From the NCBI RefSeq assembly GCF_900000175.1, contig NZ_CWGJ01000011.1, positions 225,381 to 289,380 of the forward strand: a DNA stretch of 64,000 nucleotides, read 5' to 3'. This stretch comes from Estrella lausannensis (lineage in GTDB: Bacteria > Chlamydiota > Chlamydiia > Chlamydiales > Criblamydiaceae). Below the pieces are notes generated by a model, which made no database searches, was not told the DNA's origin, and saw only the letters and a list, made by a program, of their open reading frames with translations. Numbering within the stretch: the stretch's first letter is position 1; each line of letters begins with the position of its first letter. The position numbers were made by a program, and so were the translations under genes. This document shows positions 36,172 to 45,048 of the stretch, piece after piece.

Positions 36172-36215
36172 TCCTATCGGAGGAGGGGCACCAAACTCAA
36201 ATCATGCGATTGATT

Positions 36216-37019
36216 TTAGAAGCTTTCGACTTCCGCAAGCGTTTTAATCAGCGCAGGTATTTCTTTAGCCAGTTTTATCCGTATCGTAAGGCGGCTGCTG
36301 GTCGCTTTAGCCCATCTGGCGTATAGATTGACCAGGGCCATAAAATCTTCTTCATAGAGAATTTCGTCTACAGTAAAGCGATAAGTTCCCGATTTCACTT
36401 GAGCGGCAAGAACAGGGTCGCTAAGACAACGCTCTTGCACCGAGCTTAATAGCTTTTCCTGATAGCTTGTATAGAGCCGGTCGAAAAGGATTTTCAGCGA
36501 TTGGAGATGGTGCTTTTCCTGGAACGACTCAATTGCGAAGAGAATGGCATTAAAATAGAGAGTGTCGTCACCTGATTCCTGGTGGCATCGGAGGAGCTCA
36601 TCAGCATAGTGGGCGCTGAAGCCGTGCTCTTCCAAGAGCTTGAAAAACTCATCGTCTTGAATGATTTTAGTGATCTCACTGATCTCGTCGCCCCCGCTCT
36701 CCAACAGTTCGATTGTCCTACAGGCAACTTTTTTGCTGACAGCTGCCGCAAATTTTGCAAAACAATCTCGATGAAAAAGCAGATCGGCGGCGAACTCGGT
36801 TTTGAGAGTGGCGAGGGATATTCCCGCTGTTTTACTATATTGGGTGCTGCGGGAGAACAGGGTCTTGCAGTCGTCTCTATTGTGGTGGAATACACTCGAG
36901 ACTAACCCGTGAAATTCCGCGCACGTGGCACCAAAATTGAGCAATGCTTTCAGATCAGTTTGATGGAGTATCGTATTGATGACGTCGAAGGGAGCTGAAT
37001 TTATGTAATTAACAGACAA
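36216..37019 (-). CDS. F-box-like protein, candidate host-directed effector
   Basis: 267 residues. The first about 45 (SAPFDVINTILHQTDLKALL followed by NFGATCAEFHGLVSSVF) follow the F-box pattern of a Pro, paired helices and a Cys plus aromatic finish, which binds SKP1 of eukaryotic SCF ubiquitin ligases. The rest is helical with no repeat I can name, so the target is unknown. It is a paralogue of the protein at 37185 (same length and layout, low identity). F-box proteins are expanded in some amoeba-associated chlamydiae; delivery by type III secretion is inference. Confidence 0.6.
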   Translation of the reverse strand: MSVNYINSAPFDVINTILHQTDLKALLNFGATCAEFHGLVSSVFHHNRDDCKTLFSRSTQYSKTAGISLATLKTEFAADLLFHRDCFAKFAAAVSKKVACRTIELLESGGDEISEITKIIQDDEFFKLLEEHGFSAHYADELLRCHQESGDDTLYFNAILFAIESFQEKHHLQSLKILFDRLYTSYQEKLLSSVQERCLSDPVLAAQVKSGTYRFTVDEILYEEDFMALVNLYARWAKATSSRLTIRIKLAKEIPALIKTLAEVESF

Positions 37020-37112
37020 AGAAACCTAAAATTTAGTTGAAGTGTATTAAATAACTTCAACTATATCTTAATTGGTTGTTTTAGGAAAGAATTTATATCT
37101 AAAGGGTCTCTT

Positions 37113-37171
37113 TACCGAAAGTGCCTCAAAATTTGACTTTGAGAAAGCTAAATTTTGAGACACTTTCGGTA
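37113..37171. repeat. 59-bp fold-back repeat (TACCGAAAGTG family)
   Basis: TACCGAAAGTGCCTCAAAAT at one end is mirrored by ATTTTGAGACACTTTCGGTA at the other, forming an almost perfect hairpin between the two F-box-like genes. The arm matches the repeats at 11031 and 23574, and its terminus (TACCGAAA) equals that of the 160-bp elements. Lying 13 nt after the upstream gene's stop, it may also act as a terminator. Confidence 0.8.
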
Positions 37172-37184
37172 TAAGTGCCGTCAC

Positions 37185-38003
37185 TTACAGCTGTAAAGCT
37201 GTCAGATCGTTTACCAGGTCGTTAAAGAGAACGGGGATATCGTCTTTTAGACGTTCAGACAATTTTGTTCGTCCTTTGAAGTGCAAGTTTAGCGCGTTAT
37301 CAATCACCACTAGCCCCTTGACATCCTCTTGGTCTAAGAGATAGGCAGGATCGAACGTTTGCAGATCGGTAATCACCGCTTTTGTGAATTCAGGCGACTT
37401 TTTGCACTCTTGCATAAATTGGTCATAAAATGCTGATTTCCATCCCTCCAAAAGCATCTCGAAAATAATTTCTAATTCTTCAGGATGCTGTGCACCGAAC
37501 TTATTGACCATGTCCTTGCAGAAGAGAAAAAAGAGGTGGTTGTTCTTATGGGCCTTATGCTTTTCCAAAAATGCTTGTGCGAGGTGTGTAAAGAAGCCGT
37601 GCCGGCACAAAAGCTGAAAGAGCGGCATATCATTGATGAGAAGGTTGCACTCGGCAAAAATTTCCGAGCCCGGGTCGGTCGTTAAGGCCGGCTCAGAGAA
37701 GTTCTCCGCAATGGTTCTGCTGAGCACTCCCACGTAATTCTCAAAAGCTTCCTTATTGAGCAACAAGTTCCCGATCAGCGCAGTCTTAAGCTCAAGGATG
37801 CAAGGCTCGACGATTGCTGTGTAATTCTTTCCCGATTCGAGCAGAAGGCAGCACTCCTCTCTGTTTTCCTTAAATACCTCGGTAAACATTTGGTGGTAAG
37901 CTTTGCAGGTGCAGCTCATTTTGTAAGCAGTGCTAAGCGGCATATTGCCCATGAGAAACAGAAAGCAATCAGTGTTTGATTTTGTGAATTGTGTAATATT
38001 CAT
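37185..38003 (-). CDS. F-box-like protein, paralogue of 36216
   Basis: 272 residues. The N-terminal part (CFLFLMGNMPLSTAYKMSCT, then CKAYHQMFTEVFKENREECC) matches the same helix-Cys-aromatic pattern as its neighbour, including the HN/EN-R-E/D-C segment and a following LLLxS. The F-box Pro is shifted, so SKP1 binding is less sure here. Tandem paralogues with diverged C-termini suit duplicated effectors with different targets. Confidence 0.55.
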   Translation of the reverse strand: MNITQFTKSNTDCFLFLMGNMPLSTAYKMSCTCKAYHQMFTEVFKENREECCLLLESGKNYTAIVEPCILELKTALIGNLLLNKEAFENYVGVLSRTIAENFSEPALTTDPGSEIFAECNLLINDMPLFQLLCRHGFFTHLAQAFLEKHKAHKNNHLFFLFCKDMVNKFGAQHPEELEIIFEMLLEGWKSAFYDQFMQECKKSPEFTKAVITDLQTFDPAYLLDQEDVKGLVVIDNALNLHFKGRTKLSERLKDDIPVLFNDLVNDLTALQL

Positions 38004-38106
38004 GTTGTTTACCCAATATTTTTAATTACTTAATTAGTTGTTAATTTAATTTAACTAAAATCTTGTTGATATTAATAACTAAATTCAATTTTGTAAAGGA
38101 GAAATT

Positions 38107-38475
38107 ATGTTTGGTCGATGGGTTGTCTTTTTTATCGCTTGTGCCGGTGCTTTTGTTGCGCAACAGAGTCTTGAGGCGAAAATCTCGCAGCACAGCCAAG
38201 CGCACATCAAGCAGCGCCACTGGTTTAAGGCGAGCAGCGGGCCTAATACTTCCCATTTCAACAAGTCGATGACGATGAAAAAACTGGATTCGATTGCCAC
38301 CAAGACGATTAAACAGGGGTCTGTCAGGCCCTCAAGTCACGGGCAGGGGCGCAAGACCCATCAGTACAGATTTAACAAGCCGATTGGAACCGATACGAAA
38401 GGGCAGAAGGCCTATGCGCTGCGCGTTGTCACCGACAAGAACAACAACGTCATCACCGCGTTTCCTGTACGCTAG
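38107..38475 (+). CDS. Small exported EndoU/BECR-like RNase candidate
   Basis: 122 residues after a strong AAAGGAG site. A signal peptide (residues about 1-24, RWVVFFIACAGAFVAQQSLE) precedes a domain with the order HIKQRHW, SHFNKSMTMKKLDSI, GRKTHQYRFNKPIGTD and RVVTDKNNNVITAFPV. Paired His near the start, a basic middle and a T/S-A-F/Y-P-V end recall EndoU and other BECR-fold toxin nucleases at polymorphic-toxin C-termini. Here it stands alone with its own signal and no visible immunity gene. Divergent from the F-box-like pair; host-directed or interbacterial use is inference. Confidence 0.6.
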   Translation: MFGRWVVFFIACAGAFVAQQSLEAKISQHSQAHIKQRHWFKASSGPNTSHFNKSMTMKKLDSIATKTIKQGSVRPSSHGQGRKTHQYRFNKPIGTDTKGQKAYALRVVTDKNNNVITAFPVR

Positions 38476-38502
38476 CTTGAGCGGTAGTCGCAAGGATATT
38501 CG

Positions 38503-39423
38503 TTAAAGAAAGCACCGCACGTAATGTGCGGGCTCCACCTCGCGAAGATCCGGCTCTTGCAGGGTGCAGAGAGAAATAGACGAGGCGCAACTGTTTAAAA
38601 AGGGGCAACGCCCCTCTTTGGCCGGCGGAGAGCACCGTCTCTCCAAAGGTGGAAGTCCCTCCACAGCGCCTCTTTTTTTTAAAAAGCTCGGATTCGACGC
38701 AAAAAGCAACCTGGTATAGGGATGCTTCGGATGGCTGAAGAGGAGTGGGGAGGGGCCCCATTCGACCATCTTTCCTTTCAGCAAAACTCCCATCCGCCCA
38801 GCGATCTTTTGTACGATGTTCAGATCGTGCGAGATAAACAGAATGGAGAGCAGTTCTTCCCGGCTGAGGTTTTGAACTAATAGAGCGATTTCATGCTGTG
38901 TTTTGATATCGAGAGAAGCTAAGGATTCGTCCATGATGATGAGTTTGGGACGAACGCTCAGGGCTCTAGCTATTGCGACTCGCTGCCTTTCCCCTCCGCT
39001 CAGGCTGGAGGTTAGCCGAGAACCAAACTCTTTAGGCAACAGGACTTTTTGAAGAAGGTTAGCGATGAAATCGGGATGCTGCTGATCAGTCATTTGATGG
39101 ATGATAAGAGGCTCCATGATCGCTTCGGAAACGGTCATTTTGGGATTGAGTGCGCTGTAGGGGTCTTGAAATATGATCTGAATCTCTTTCTGCATTTGCT
39201 TTTTTTTCAGACGGGACATCGACTCGACGCATTCCCCCCGATAGCAGATGGTGCCTTTCGGACTGGGTTGAATGCCTACAATAGCTTTCGCAATGGTGGA
39301 TTTACCGCTTCCGCTCTCGCCTATCAAGGCAACGATTTCGCCTTCGCCGATATCGAAGCTGACTTCTGACAGAGCCATTTTTTCTTTTGTATAAGCAACA
39401 TTGAGATTGATAATTGAGAGCAT
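38503..39423 (-). CDS. oppF: Oligopeptide ABC transporter ATPase OppF
   Basis: 306 residues from the ATG at 39423. It has Walker A GESGSGKST, Q-loop IIFQDPYSALNPKM, signature SLSGGERQRVAIARAL, Walker B LIIMDESLASLD and the Opp-type C-terminal Cys pattern with HPYTRLL that follows the nucleotide domain. A longer frame to 39510 lies inside oppD. Last gene of oppABCDF; convergent with the EndoU-like gene. Confidence 0.93.
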   Translation of the reverse strand: MLSIINLNVAYTKEKMALSEVSFDIGEGEIVALIGESGSGKSTIAKAIVGIQPSPKGTICYRGECVESMSRLKKKQMQKEIQIIFQDPYSALNPKMTVSEAIMEPLIIHQMTDQQHPDFIANLLQKVLLPKEFGSRLTSSLSGGERQRVAIARALSVRPKLIIMDESLASLDIKTQHEIALLVQNLSREELLSILFISHDLNIVQKIAGRMGVLLKGKMVEWGPSPLLFSHPKHPYTRLLFASNPSFLKKRGAVEGLPPLERRCSPPAKEGRCPFLNSCASSISLCTLQEPDLREVEPAHYVRCFL

Positions 39424-39427
39424 ATGT

Positions 39428-40198
39428 TCACGCAAAGTATAGGGTAAGTTCCTGAGCTGCTTTTGACTGGGGAGATTCGTAAATTGTTTCCCAGGTTCCT
39501 TGCTCGACAATACACCCTTGATCCATCACGATCACCCGGTGTGCTAGGGCGGCTACCTCCGCCAGATTGTGCGAGATCAGTAAGATGGCGATTCCCCGCG
39601 CTTGATTAAGCCCAGCAAGCAGATCCAATATCCGGGCTTTATGGGTGGCATCGAGCGCCGTTGTGGGTTCATCGAGCATGAGTAGGTCGGGTTTCTGAGC
39701 TAGGGCAATGGCTATTAGCGCTCTTTGGCGCATCCCGCCGCTTAGCTCATGCGGATAGGCTTGGAGCTCGTCTTGCGAGAGACCCACAGTTTTAAGAAGG
39801 TCAAGGGCGCACTCTGTAAGCTCGCTCCGGCTTTTTATCCCTGTTTGTCTAAGCGCTTCTTTGATTTGATTTCCGATGTTCATGAGTGGGTTTAAGGCGG
39901 ACTGGGCTTCTTGAAAAACGATGGCGATCTCTCTTCCGCGGATCCTTCGCATTGCCTTGGGAGAAACCTTGAGAAGATCCTCTCCTTTAAAGAGAGCTTC
40001 CCCTTCATGGGTGGGCAGGGATTCTTTTTCATGTAGCGCAAGAAGGGATTTGGCAAGGGTGCTTTTTCCTGATCCGGAAGGGCCCACAATTCCCACAATT
40101 TCTCCTGCCCCGACCGAAAAATGAATATTGCTAAGGAGCGGCTCGCCGTTTCGTTTCCTCAAGGTAAAGCCTCTTACATCAAGCAGATTGGGACTCAT
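39428..40198 (-). CDS. oppD: Oligopeptide ABC transporter ATPase OppD
   Basis: 256 residues, shorter than usual OppD (about 320). Walker A VGPSGSGKST, Q-loop FQEAQSALNPLMNIG, signature ELSGGMRQRALIAIAL, Walker B LLMLDEPTTALD and switch LLISHNLAEVAALAH are all present. It lacks most of the C-terminal Opp extension. It overlaps oppC by 20 nt. Confidence 0.92.
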   Translation of the reverse strand: MSPNLLDVRGFTLRKRNGEPLLSNIHFSVGAGEIVGIVGPSGSGKSTLAKSLLALHEKESLPTHEGEALFKGEDLLKVSPKAMRRIRGREIAIVFQEAQSALNPLMNIGNQIKEALRQTGIKSRSELTECALDLLKTVGLSQDELQAYPHELSGGMRQRALIAIALAQKPDLLMLDEPTTALDATHKARILDLLAGLNQARGIAILLISHNLAEVAALAHRVIVMDQGCIVEQGTWETIYESPQSKAAQELTLYFA

Positions 40199-40985
40199 GC
40201 GATGATGCCTCCATTTTCATTTCCGCAAGCAGGTTGAAGCTCAAGATTAATAAAGCGACAGCGACTAAGGGCGGGATGATCCGCCAGGGATAGTATTCGA
40301 TGGCTGAAACGCTTTCGCTGATCATAGTGCCGAGGCTGGCCATGGGCGCCTGAACTCCCAAGCCCAAGAAGCTAAGGAAAGACTCGGTGAAAATGGCCGT
40401 CGGCACGGTCATCGTCATGGCAGCGGCAATAGTCTTAGCCGAGTTTGGAAGCAGGTGCTTCCTTAAAATCCAGCTTTTGCTTGCTCCCTGAGCTTTGGCG
40501 TATCTGACGTAGTCGTTTTCGCTGACCACTTTGAACTGGTTGAGTGAAATCCTGGCTAAGGTGATCCATCCGATGCTGGCAAGCGAGATCATCATCGAAA
40601 GAATTCCGGGACCTAGTACCAGCAAAAAAAAGAGCACGATCAAGACGTAGGGCATGGCATAAATCGCATCGGCGATGCGCATCAGAAGAGCTTCCGTTCT
40701 TTTACCGGACAGAGCAGCGAAAGCGCCTATGGTCACTCCGATGAAAAGATCGATGATGGCGGCAGCGGCACCGATCAGGAGCGAAATGCGAAGGCCGATG
40801 CATGTTCTTGTGAACACATCCCGCCCCAGATCATCGCTGCCGAAAACAAATACCGCTCCGGGAGGCTGGTTCTTCATTTCAAGGTCGATCGCATCATAGG
40901 GGTGTCCTGAGAAAAAAGGGCCTGCGAGAGACACAGCGATGAGACAAAGTAAAAGGAATAGGCCAGCCTTCTGATAGACGCGCAT
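40179..40985 (-). CDS. oppC: Oligopeptide ABC permease OppC
   Basis: 268-residue inner-membrane permease with the BPD EAA-type loop YAKAQGASKSWILRKHLLPN facing the ATPases, and an N-terminal HPYDAIDLEMKNQPPGA segment typical of OppC. About six helices. It starts 2 nt after oppB ends. Confidence 0.92.
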   Translation of the reverse strand: MRVYQKAGLFLLLCLIAVSLAGPFFSGHPYDAIDLEMKNQPPGAVFVFGSDDLGRDVFTRTCIGLRISLLIGAAAAIIDLFIGVTIGAFAALSGKRTEALLMRIADAIYAMPYVLIVLFFLLVLGPGILSMMISLASIGWITLARISLNQFKVVSENDYVRYAKAQGASKSWILRKHLLPNSAKTIAAAMTMTVPTAIFTESFLSFLGLGVQAPMASLGTMISESVSAIEYYPWRIIPPLVAVALLILSFNLLAEMKMEASSHESQSA

Positions 40986-40987
40986 GG

Positions 40988-41920
40988 CTAAGAGACCTCC
41001 CGGCGGCGGATTCTTGGATCCAGCAGGTAGGCAAGGAGGTCGCTTGCAAAGACTGAGGCAAAAAGAATGTAGGCAAAGAAAGCTGTCAAACCCATGATGG
41101 CCGGGTAGTCCCTGCCTAGCACGCTTTTGACCAAGGCTCCACCGATTCCCGGAATGGAAAAAATTTTCTCTATGACAAAGCTGCCGACGATGATGTTCGC
41201 TGCGAGTTGTCCCAGATACCCGACCGCAGGCAGTAGGGCATTGGGTATGATGTGGCGGGAAGCGACATGGAAAGGGCTTAGTCCCTTGGCATAAGCCGTC
41301 TTGACAAAGGCAAGTGAGCGCACCTCGGAAATATTGGCGCGGATCAGACGTGTCAAGTACGCCATGGGGAAGAGCGAGAGAGCCAATGTTGGAAGGACGG
41401 CGTGCGATAAAGTTCCCCAGCGCGCCAGTGGTAGCACGCCAAGCTTTACGCTGAGCGTATACTGCAGTAGGATGGCGACACAGAAATTGGGTATAGCGAC
41501 AAGCAAGGTGGTGGCCGTGATGGTTATGGAGTCAAGAGCTCTGTTTTCTACCGCCGCTGAGATGCCTCCAAAAAGGAGCCCTCCTCCTATGGCGAGGAAT
41601 AGGGCAGAGAGGCCAAGGGTTAAGGAGACCGGAAAGCTGTCTTTGATAATGGCGTTGACAGACCTCTCCGGTGTCATGATGGACAGGCCAAAGTCAAAGG
41701 TTAGGACTGAGCCGAGGTAGTAGCCAAGCTGGGTCAGGTAGGGCTTATCAAGTCCATAGCGTTTGACGGAGGCTTCATAAACCTCCTTTGGCATTCCCTT
41801 TTCGTCGCTGAAAGGATCACCCGGTATGGCTTTCATTAAACTGAAAGTTGCGGTCAGCAAAAAAAGAAGGGTGATTAAATAAAAGCCAGCTCGTCCGACA
41901 AGCGCCTTCAACAAAATCAC
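40988..41920 (-). CDS. oppB: Oligopeptide ABC permease OppB
   Basis: 310 residues starting at a GTG (41920) one base after the oppA stop, with GGAAAG 7 nt ahead. An open frame continues to 42022 but lies inside oppA. It carries the OppB N-terminal AIPGDPFSDEKGMPKEVYEA loop and the EAA motif TAYAKGLSPFHVASRHIIPN. It pairs with OppC as the channel. Confidence 0.92.
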   Translation of the reverse strand: MILLKALVGRAGFYLITLLFLLTATFSLMKAIPGDPFSDEKGMPKEVYEASVKRYGLDKPYLTQLGYYLGSVLTFDFGLSIMTPERSVNAIIKDSFPVSLTLGLSALFLAIGGGLLFGGISAAVENRALDSITITATTLLVAIPNFCVAILLQYTLSVKLGVLPLARWGTLSHAVLPTLALSLFPMAYLTRLIRANISEVRSLAFVKTAYAKGLSPFHVASRHIIPNALLPAVGYLGQLAANIIVGSFVIEKIFSIPGIGGALVKSVLGRDYPAIMGLTAFFAYILFASVFASDLLAYLLDPRIRRREVS

Positions 41921-41921
41921 G

Positions 41922-43487
41922 CTATCTTTCCTTTTTATAGGCGTGACGCAGATCAAAAAATCCGATAGGGGAGAGGTGTACGTTCTGCAGCTTTGGATTA
42001 CCAACCCAATTCCATGCAGCAAAATAGAGAGGAATCACAGGAGCTTCCTCGAGCAGCAACGCTTCGCTTTGCCTGAGAAGAGCAAGTCGTCTGCCTGGAT
42101 CTCCTTCCTTGGCTGCTTTGTCCAGAAGGGCGATATATCTCGCATCTTCCCAACCGGTGCCGTTGGTTTTTAAGTGCTTGAATTTGAAGATATCGAGGAA
42201 ATTCACCGGATCGGGGATGTCGGCAAACCAAGAGCCGATGCTGAGTTGGAAGTTACCCGTCCCCACTCTTTCGTAGTAAGACTTCGATTCTTGCGCTTCC
42301 AAACGGAGGGCAATACCGAGCTTTTGTTTCCACTCCTGCTGTAAGAACTGGGCAATTTTATGATTGCGTTCGTTGTGGATATAGATCAGGCTTAGTGTGG
42401 GTAGGCTCTCTTCTGACTTCAAAGAGCTCAGCGGTGCCGTTCTCCTTTCAGCAGATTCGTCGTCCATTTTCCCCCAAAGCGCAGGCGGAACGACCGCCAG
42501 GGCTGGTTCTTGCCCCCCTTGAGTGATATGTTCTACAATTTTATCGCGGTCTATATGGTTTAAAAGAGTCTGACGCAGTTGTTTCGATCGGAGCGTTGCA
42601 TCTAAAGTGTTGACTCTGATCCAGAAAGTGCCGAGAGCTTCTTTCACTTTGAGCTTGCCCTCCTCTTTGAGGCGGGGCACGGCATCAGGAGGCAGTCTTC
42701 CAATGGGGGAACCGACCCAATCGATCTCTCCCTGCTTGAAAAGTTGAAGCGCTGTCTGGTCGTTTAAAGGCAAAACTTTAATGTGGGTCAGCTTCACTTG
42801 TGCCGCATCCCAGAAATGAGGATTTTTCTTCAGAATCAATTCGTTCTGAGGTGCAAAAGAGACAACTTCAAACGGCCCTGAAACAACAGGTTTTTGCGGG
42901 TTGGCGCTGCCGTTAAGGGTCGATTCGTGAACAGGGTAGAGGAAGTGGGTGGCGGCGAGTGTTAAAAAATAAGGTGTCGGCTCCTCAAGTTCAATCCGCA
43001 GCGTCTTCTGATCAATCGCCTTGATTGCCACTTTATCGACTGGGATTTTTCCTTCCTTGGCCTCTTTAGCCCCTTTGATCATGTAGAGTTGATTGGCATG
43101 AGGGGACAGATGGCTTGGATCCATAATAGATTTGATCGATAGCTCAAAGTCTTTTGCCTCAATCGGATCGCCATTGGACCACTTTGCGTTTCTTAGCGTG
43201 AATGTATAGGTGGTCATCGATGGGTCGACTGCCACCCTTTCTGCCAGAGCTGGTCTGGGGGTATCCTCGTTGTCGAGAAAGAACAAACCTTCATACAGCA
43301 TGTGGGCGATATTGATCGAACAGGTGTCTCGCATCAGCCGCGGGTCGAAACAGTGTGGGTCGTCTTCAGCTGCGATGACTAAGCTTGTGGAATTTAATGC
43401 TGTATCGGCCCTCTCTTTATTGCCGCAAGCGCTTAAACCCAAAGAGATGGCGAAGAGAAGCAACTGTTTCATGAGACTTCGTGTCAT
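41922..43487 (-). CDS. oppA: Oligopeptide-binding lipoprotein OppA
   Basis: About 521 residues from the ATG at 43487 (AAGG 8 nt ahead; the Met at 43472 is an alternative). The N-terminus KQLLLFAISLGLSACGNK is a lipoprotein signal with an LSAC lipobox. The SBP5 fold shows LVIAAEDDPHCFDPRLMRDT, YTFTLRNAKWSNGDPIEAKD and SGPFEVVSFAPQN. It delivers peptides to OppBCDF; in chlamydiae such systems import host-derived peptides. First gene of the operon. Confidence 0.92.
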   Translation of the reverse strand: MTRSLMKQLLLFAISLGLSACGNKERADTALNSTSLVIAAEDDPHCFDPRLMRDTCSINIAHMLYEGLFFLDNEDTPRPALAERVAVDPSMTTYTFTLRNAKWSNGDPIEAKDFELSIKSIMDPSHLSPHANQLYMIKGAKEAKEGKIPVDKVAIKAIDQKTLRIELEEPTPYFLTLAATHFLYPVHESTLNGSANPQKPVVSGPFEVVSFAPQNELILKKNPHFWDAAQVKLTHIKVLPLNDQTALQLFKQGEIDWVGSPIGRLPPDAVPRLKEEGKLKVKEALGTFWIRVNTLDATLRSKQLRQTLLNHIDRDKIVEHITQGGQEPALAVVPPALWGKMDDESAERRTAPLSSLKSEESLPTLSLIYIHNERNHKIAQFLQQEWKQKLGIALRLEAQESKSYYERVGTGNFQLSIGSWFADIPDPVNFLDIFKFKHLKTNGTGWEDARYIALLDKAAKEGDPGRRLALLRQSEALLLEEAPVIPLYFAAWNWVGNPKLQNVHLSPIGFFDLRHAYKKER

Positions 43488-43802
43488 AGCAAAAGCCTTC
43501 GTTACGGTTAGAGGATGTGAGTGTCTTGATGGCGTGTCCCGGCATGAAATCGTCCGCAAACTGAAATCACTATTTTTGGCAGTCGATGTGAGTTTGGGTA
43601 AAGGCCGGAGACGCCACGGAATATAGCGCGTTCAGGCGCAATCTTAAAGAGAAAAAGTAAGAATATGGAGGAATGCGGGGTTCTGATAAGCCCTATTTTA
43701 AAGCTTCTTCAGCATGGAGCGTCTTGGTTTTTTTTCTTTCGGGATATACCCCTATTTTGTATACAACAGGAAGATTAGGTATATAACCAACAAGGCTGTG
43801 CT
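43488..43802. other. 315-nt divergent intergenic region, no gene seen
   Basis: Lies between the oppA start (minus) and the plus-strand anchored protein at 43803, so it should hold promoters in both directions. The half next to 43803 is AT-rich. I find no reading frame, repeat or hairpin worth calling. Confidence 0.4.
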
Positions 43803-44420
43803 ATGAATAAGACTGTTCCTCTGCTTGCTATCGTTGTAGTTTGTCTGGCTGTACTGTTTTTTGTTAGAGGCTCCAATCAGGGGAAATATCAGAGCGCAGA
43901 GCCCCCTGCACAAGAGGCTCTTGCACAATGGAAGGTCCATGAAGATCCCAGCCATCAATACGAAGTCAGCTTTCCCACACCACCGCGCGCCGCTTCGAAC
44001 AACGCCTTAGATCCCAAGAGTAAGCAGCTCAAAATATACAAGCTGCAAGTGTCTGAAGCGCTTGACGCAACACTCTTCATGGTGACGCAAATTCAGTTCC
44101 CCCCTGATTACAACCCCTCGCAAGATCCTACAATTTTGGAAGATACGGTAAAAGATCTGGTGGCGAACGCTCCGACAAATACCTTGAAGGATATCCAGCA
44201 AATGGCCTTCAACGGTGACGAAGCTGTGAAATTTACAATAGAGAGCGCCGACAGGATCGTCATCCACGGAGTTGCTTTTGTGCACAACAAAAGCATCTAT
44301 ATCCTGTCGCGAGTCTCGAAAGAAGACAGGGTGAATTTAGGAGAGTTCGATCACTTTTTAAAATCATTCAAGTTTAAAGATGCTGCGCAAGGTGTGTCAG
44401 TCCCTCAATCAAACCAATAG
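43803..44420 (+). CDS. Membrane-anchored exported protein of unknown function
   Basis: 205 residues. Residues 6-22 (PLLAIVVVCLAVLFFVR) form a signal anchor; a Ser/Pro/Ala linker leads to a soluble domain (about 48-190; EVSFPTPPRAASNNA, DPTILEDTVKDLVANAP, IHGVAFVHNKSIYILSRVS, FDHFLKSFKF). The ending with a FLKSFKF-type helix recalls PsbP/MOG1-like small beta-alpha domains common in periplasmic proteins. It is followed 12 nt later by another exported protein, so both share a transcript ending at the 45010 terminator. Confidence 0.6.
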   Translation: MNKTVPLLAIVVVCLAVLFFVRGSNQGKYQSAEPPAQEALAQWKVHEDPSHQYEVSFPTPPRAASNNALDPKSKQLKIYKLQVSEALDATLFMVTQIQFPPDYNPSQDPTILEDTVKDLVANAPTNTLKDIQQMAFNGDEAVKFTIESADRIVIHGVAFVHNKSIYILSRVSKEDRVNLGEFDHFLKSFKFKDAAQGVSVPQSNQ

Positions 44421-44432
44421 GAAAGGAACAGC

Positions 44433-44987
44433 ATGAAGAAAATTCTTCTAACGACATTGATGGCACTATTTGCATTGCATGCACAAGCTGCCGAGGATCA
44501 CTACACCTACCCTGGAATTACAGCACAGAAGGACGGTAAGTGGATTGGATCCGACCACATGCTTAATTTATCCAACTCGATATTGGTGGAGCTGGAAATC
44601 AGTAAACCCGACGATCTTAAAATTGACATACCTGTCGACCAGCTGAAAAGCGAGATCGAAAAGCAATTTAAAGATGCGGGTATCGATCCTGCCGGCAGAA
44701 GCGAAAGCGGCAAGCCCCCGCTGCCCTTCTTCCAAGTTCTAGTGATCATTTACAACATCCCGGAAGGATATGCTTTTTCTGTAGATGGCCGTCTTTTTGA
44801 AGAAGTGCACTTGACCCGAGCTAAGCTGAGCGAAGGCGTGTTCATGCAGGCTATCACCTGGAATTCAGACAGTATTCAAGTCGCATCGACACAGAAGATC
44901 CAGGATCAACTTCAGGAAAGCATTGCGGATGTGACGAAGAGCTTTATTGAAAGATATAAGTTTTTTAAGGAATTGAAAAATAAATAG
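44433..44987 (+). CDS. Exported protein of unknown function
   Basis: 184 residues after an AAAGGAA site, with a clear signal peptide (MKKILLTTLMALFALHAQAA, cleavage after AQA). The mature chain has mixed strands and helices (ILVELEISKPDDLKIDIPVD, FFQVLVIIYNIPEGYAFSVD, RLFEEVHLTRAKLSEGVF) and a helical C-terminus (IQDQLQESIADVTKSFIERY). No Cys and no membrane segment, so probably soluble periplasmic. I recognise no family. Confidence 0.65.
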   Translation: MKKILLTTLMALFALHAQAAEDHYTYPGITAQKDGKWIGSDHMLNLSNSILVELEISKPDDLKIDIPVDQLKSEIEKQFKDAGIDPAGRSESGKPPLPFFQVLVIIYNIPEGYAFSVDGRLFEEVHLTRAKLSEGVFMQAITWNSDSIQVASTQKIQDQLQESIADVTKSFIERYKFFKELKNK

Positions 44988-45009
44988 CGATTTCTTTATT
45001 TGTTAAATG

Positions 45010-45047
45010 AAAATCCCCGGTAAACTTTGTTTTCTGGGGATTTTTTT
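45010..45047 (+). terminator. Rho-independent terminator
   Basis: Stem AAAATCCCC (45010-45018) with GGGGATTTT (45036-45044) and a seven-T run (45041-45047), 23 nt after the stop at 44987. The 160-bp element copy B is inserted exactly at the end of the T-tract. Confidence 0.88.
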
Positions 45048-45048
45048 A

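Noticed and set aside
41921-42022. Upstream extension of oppB
   Set aside because: These codons lie inside oppA; the GTG at 41920 has a good ribosome site and fits the OppB N-terminus.
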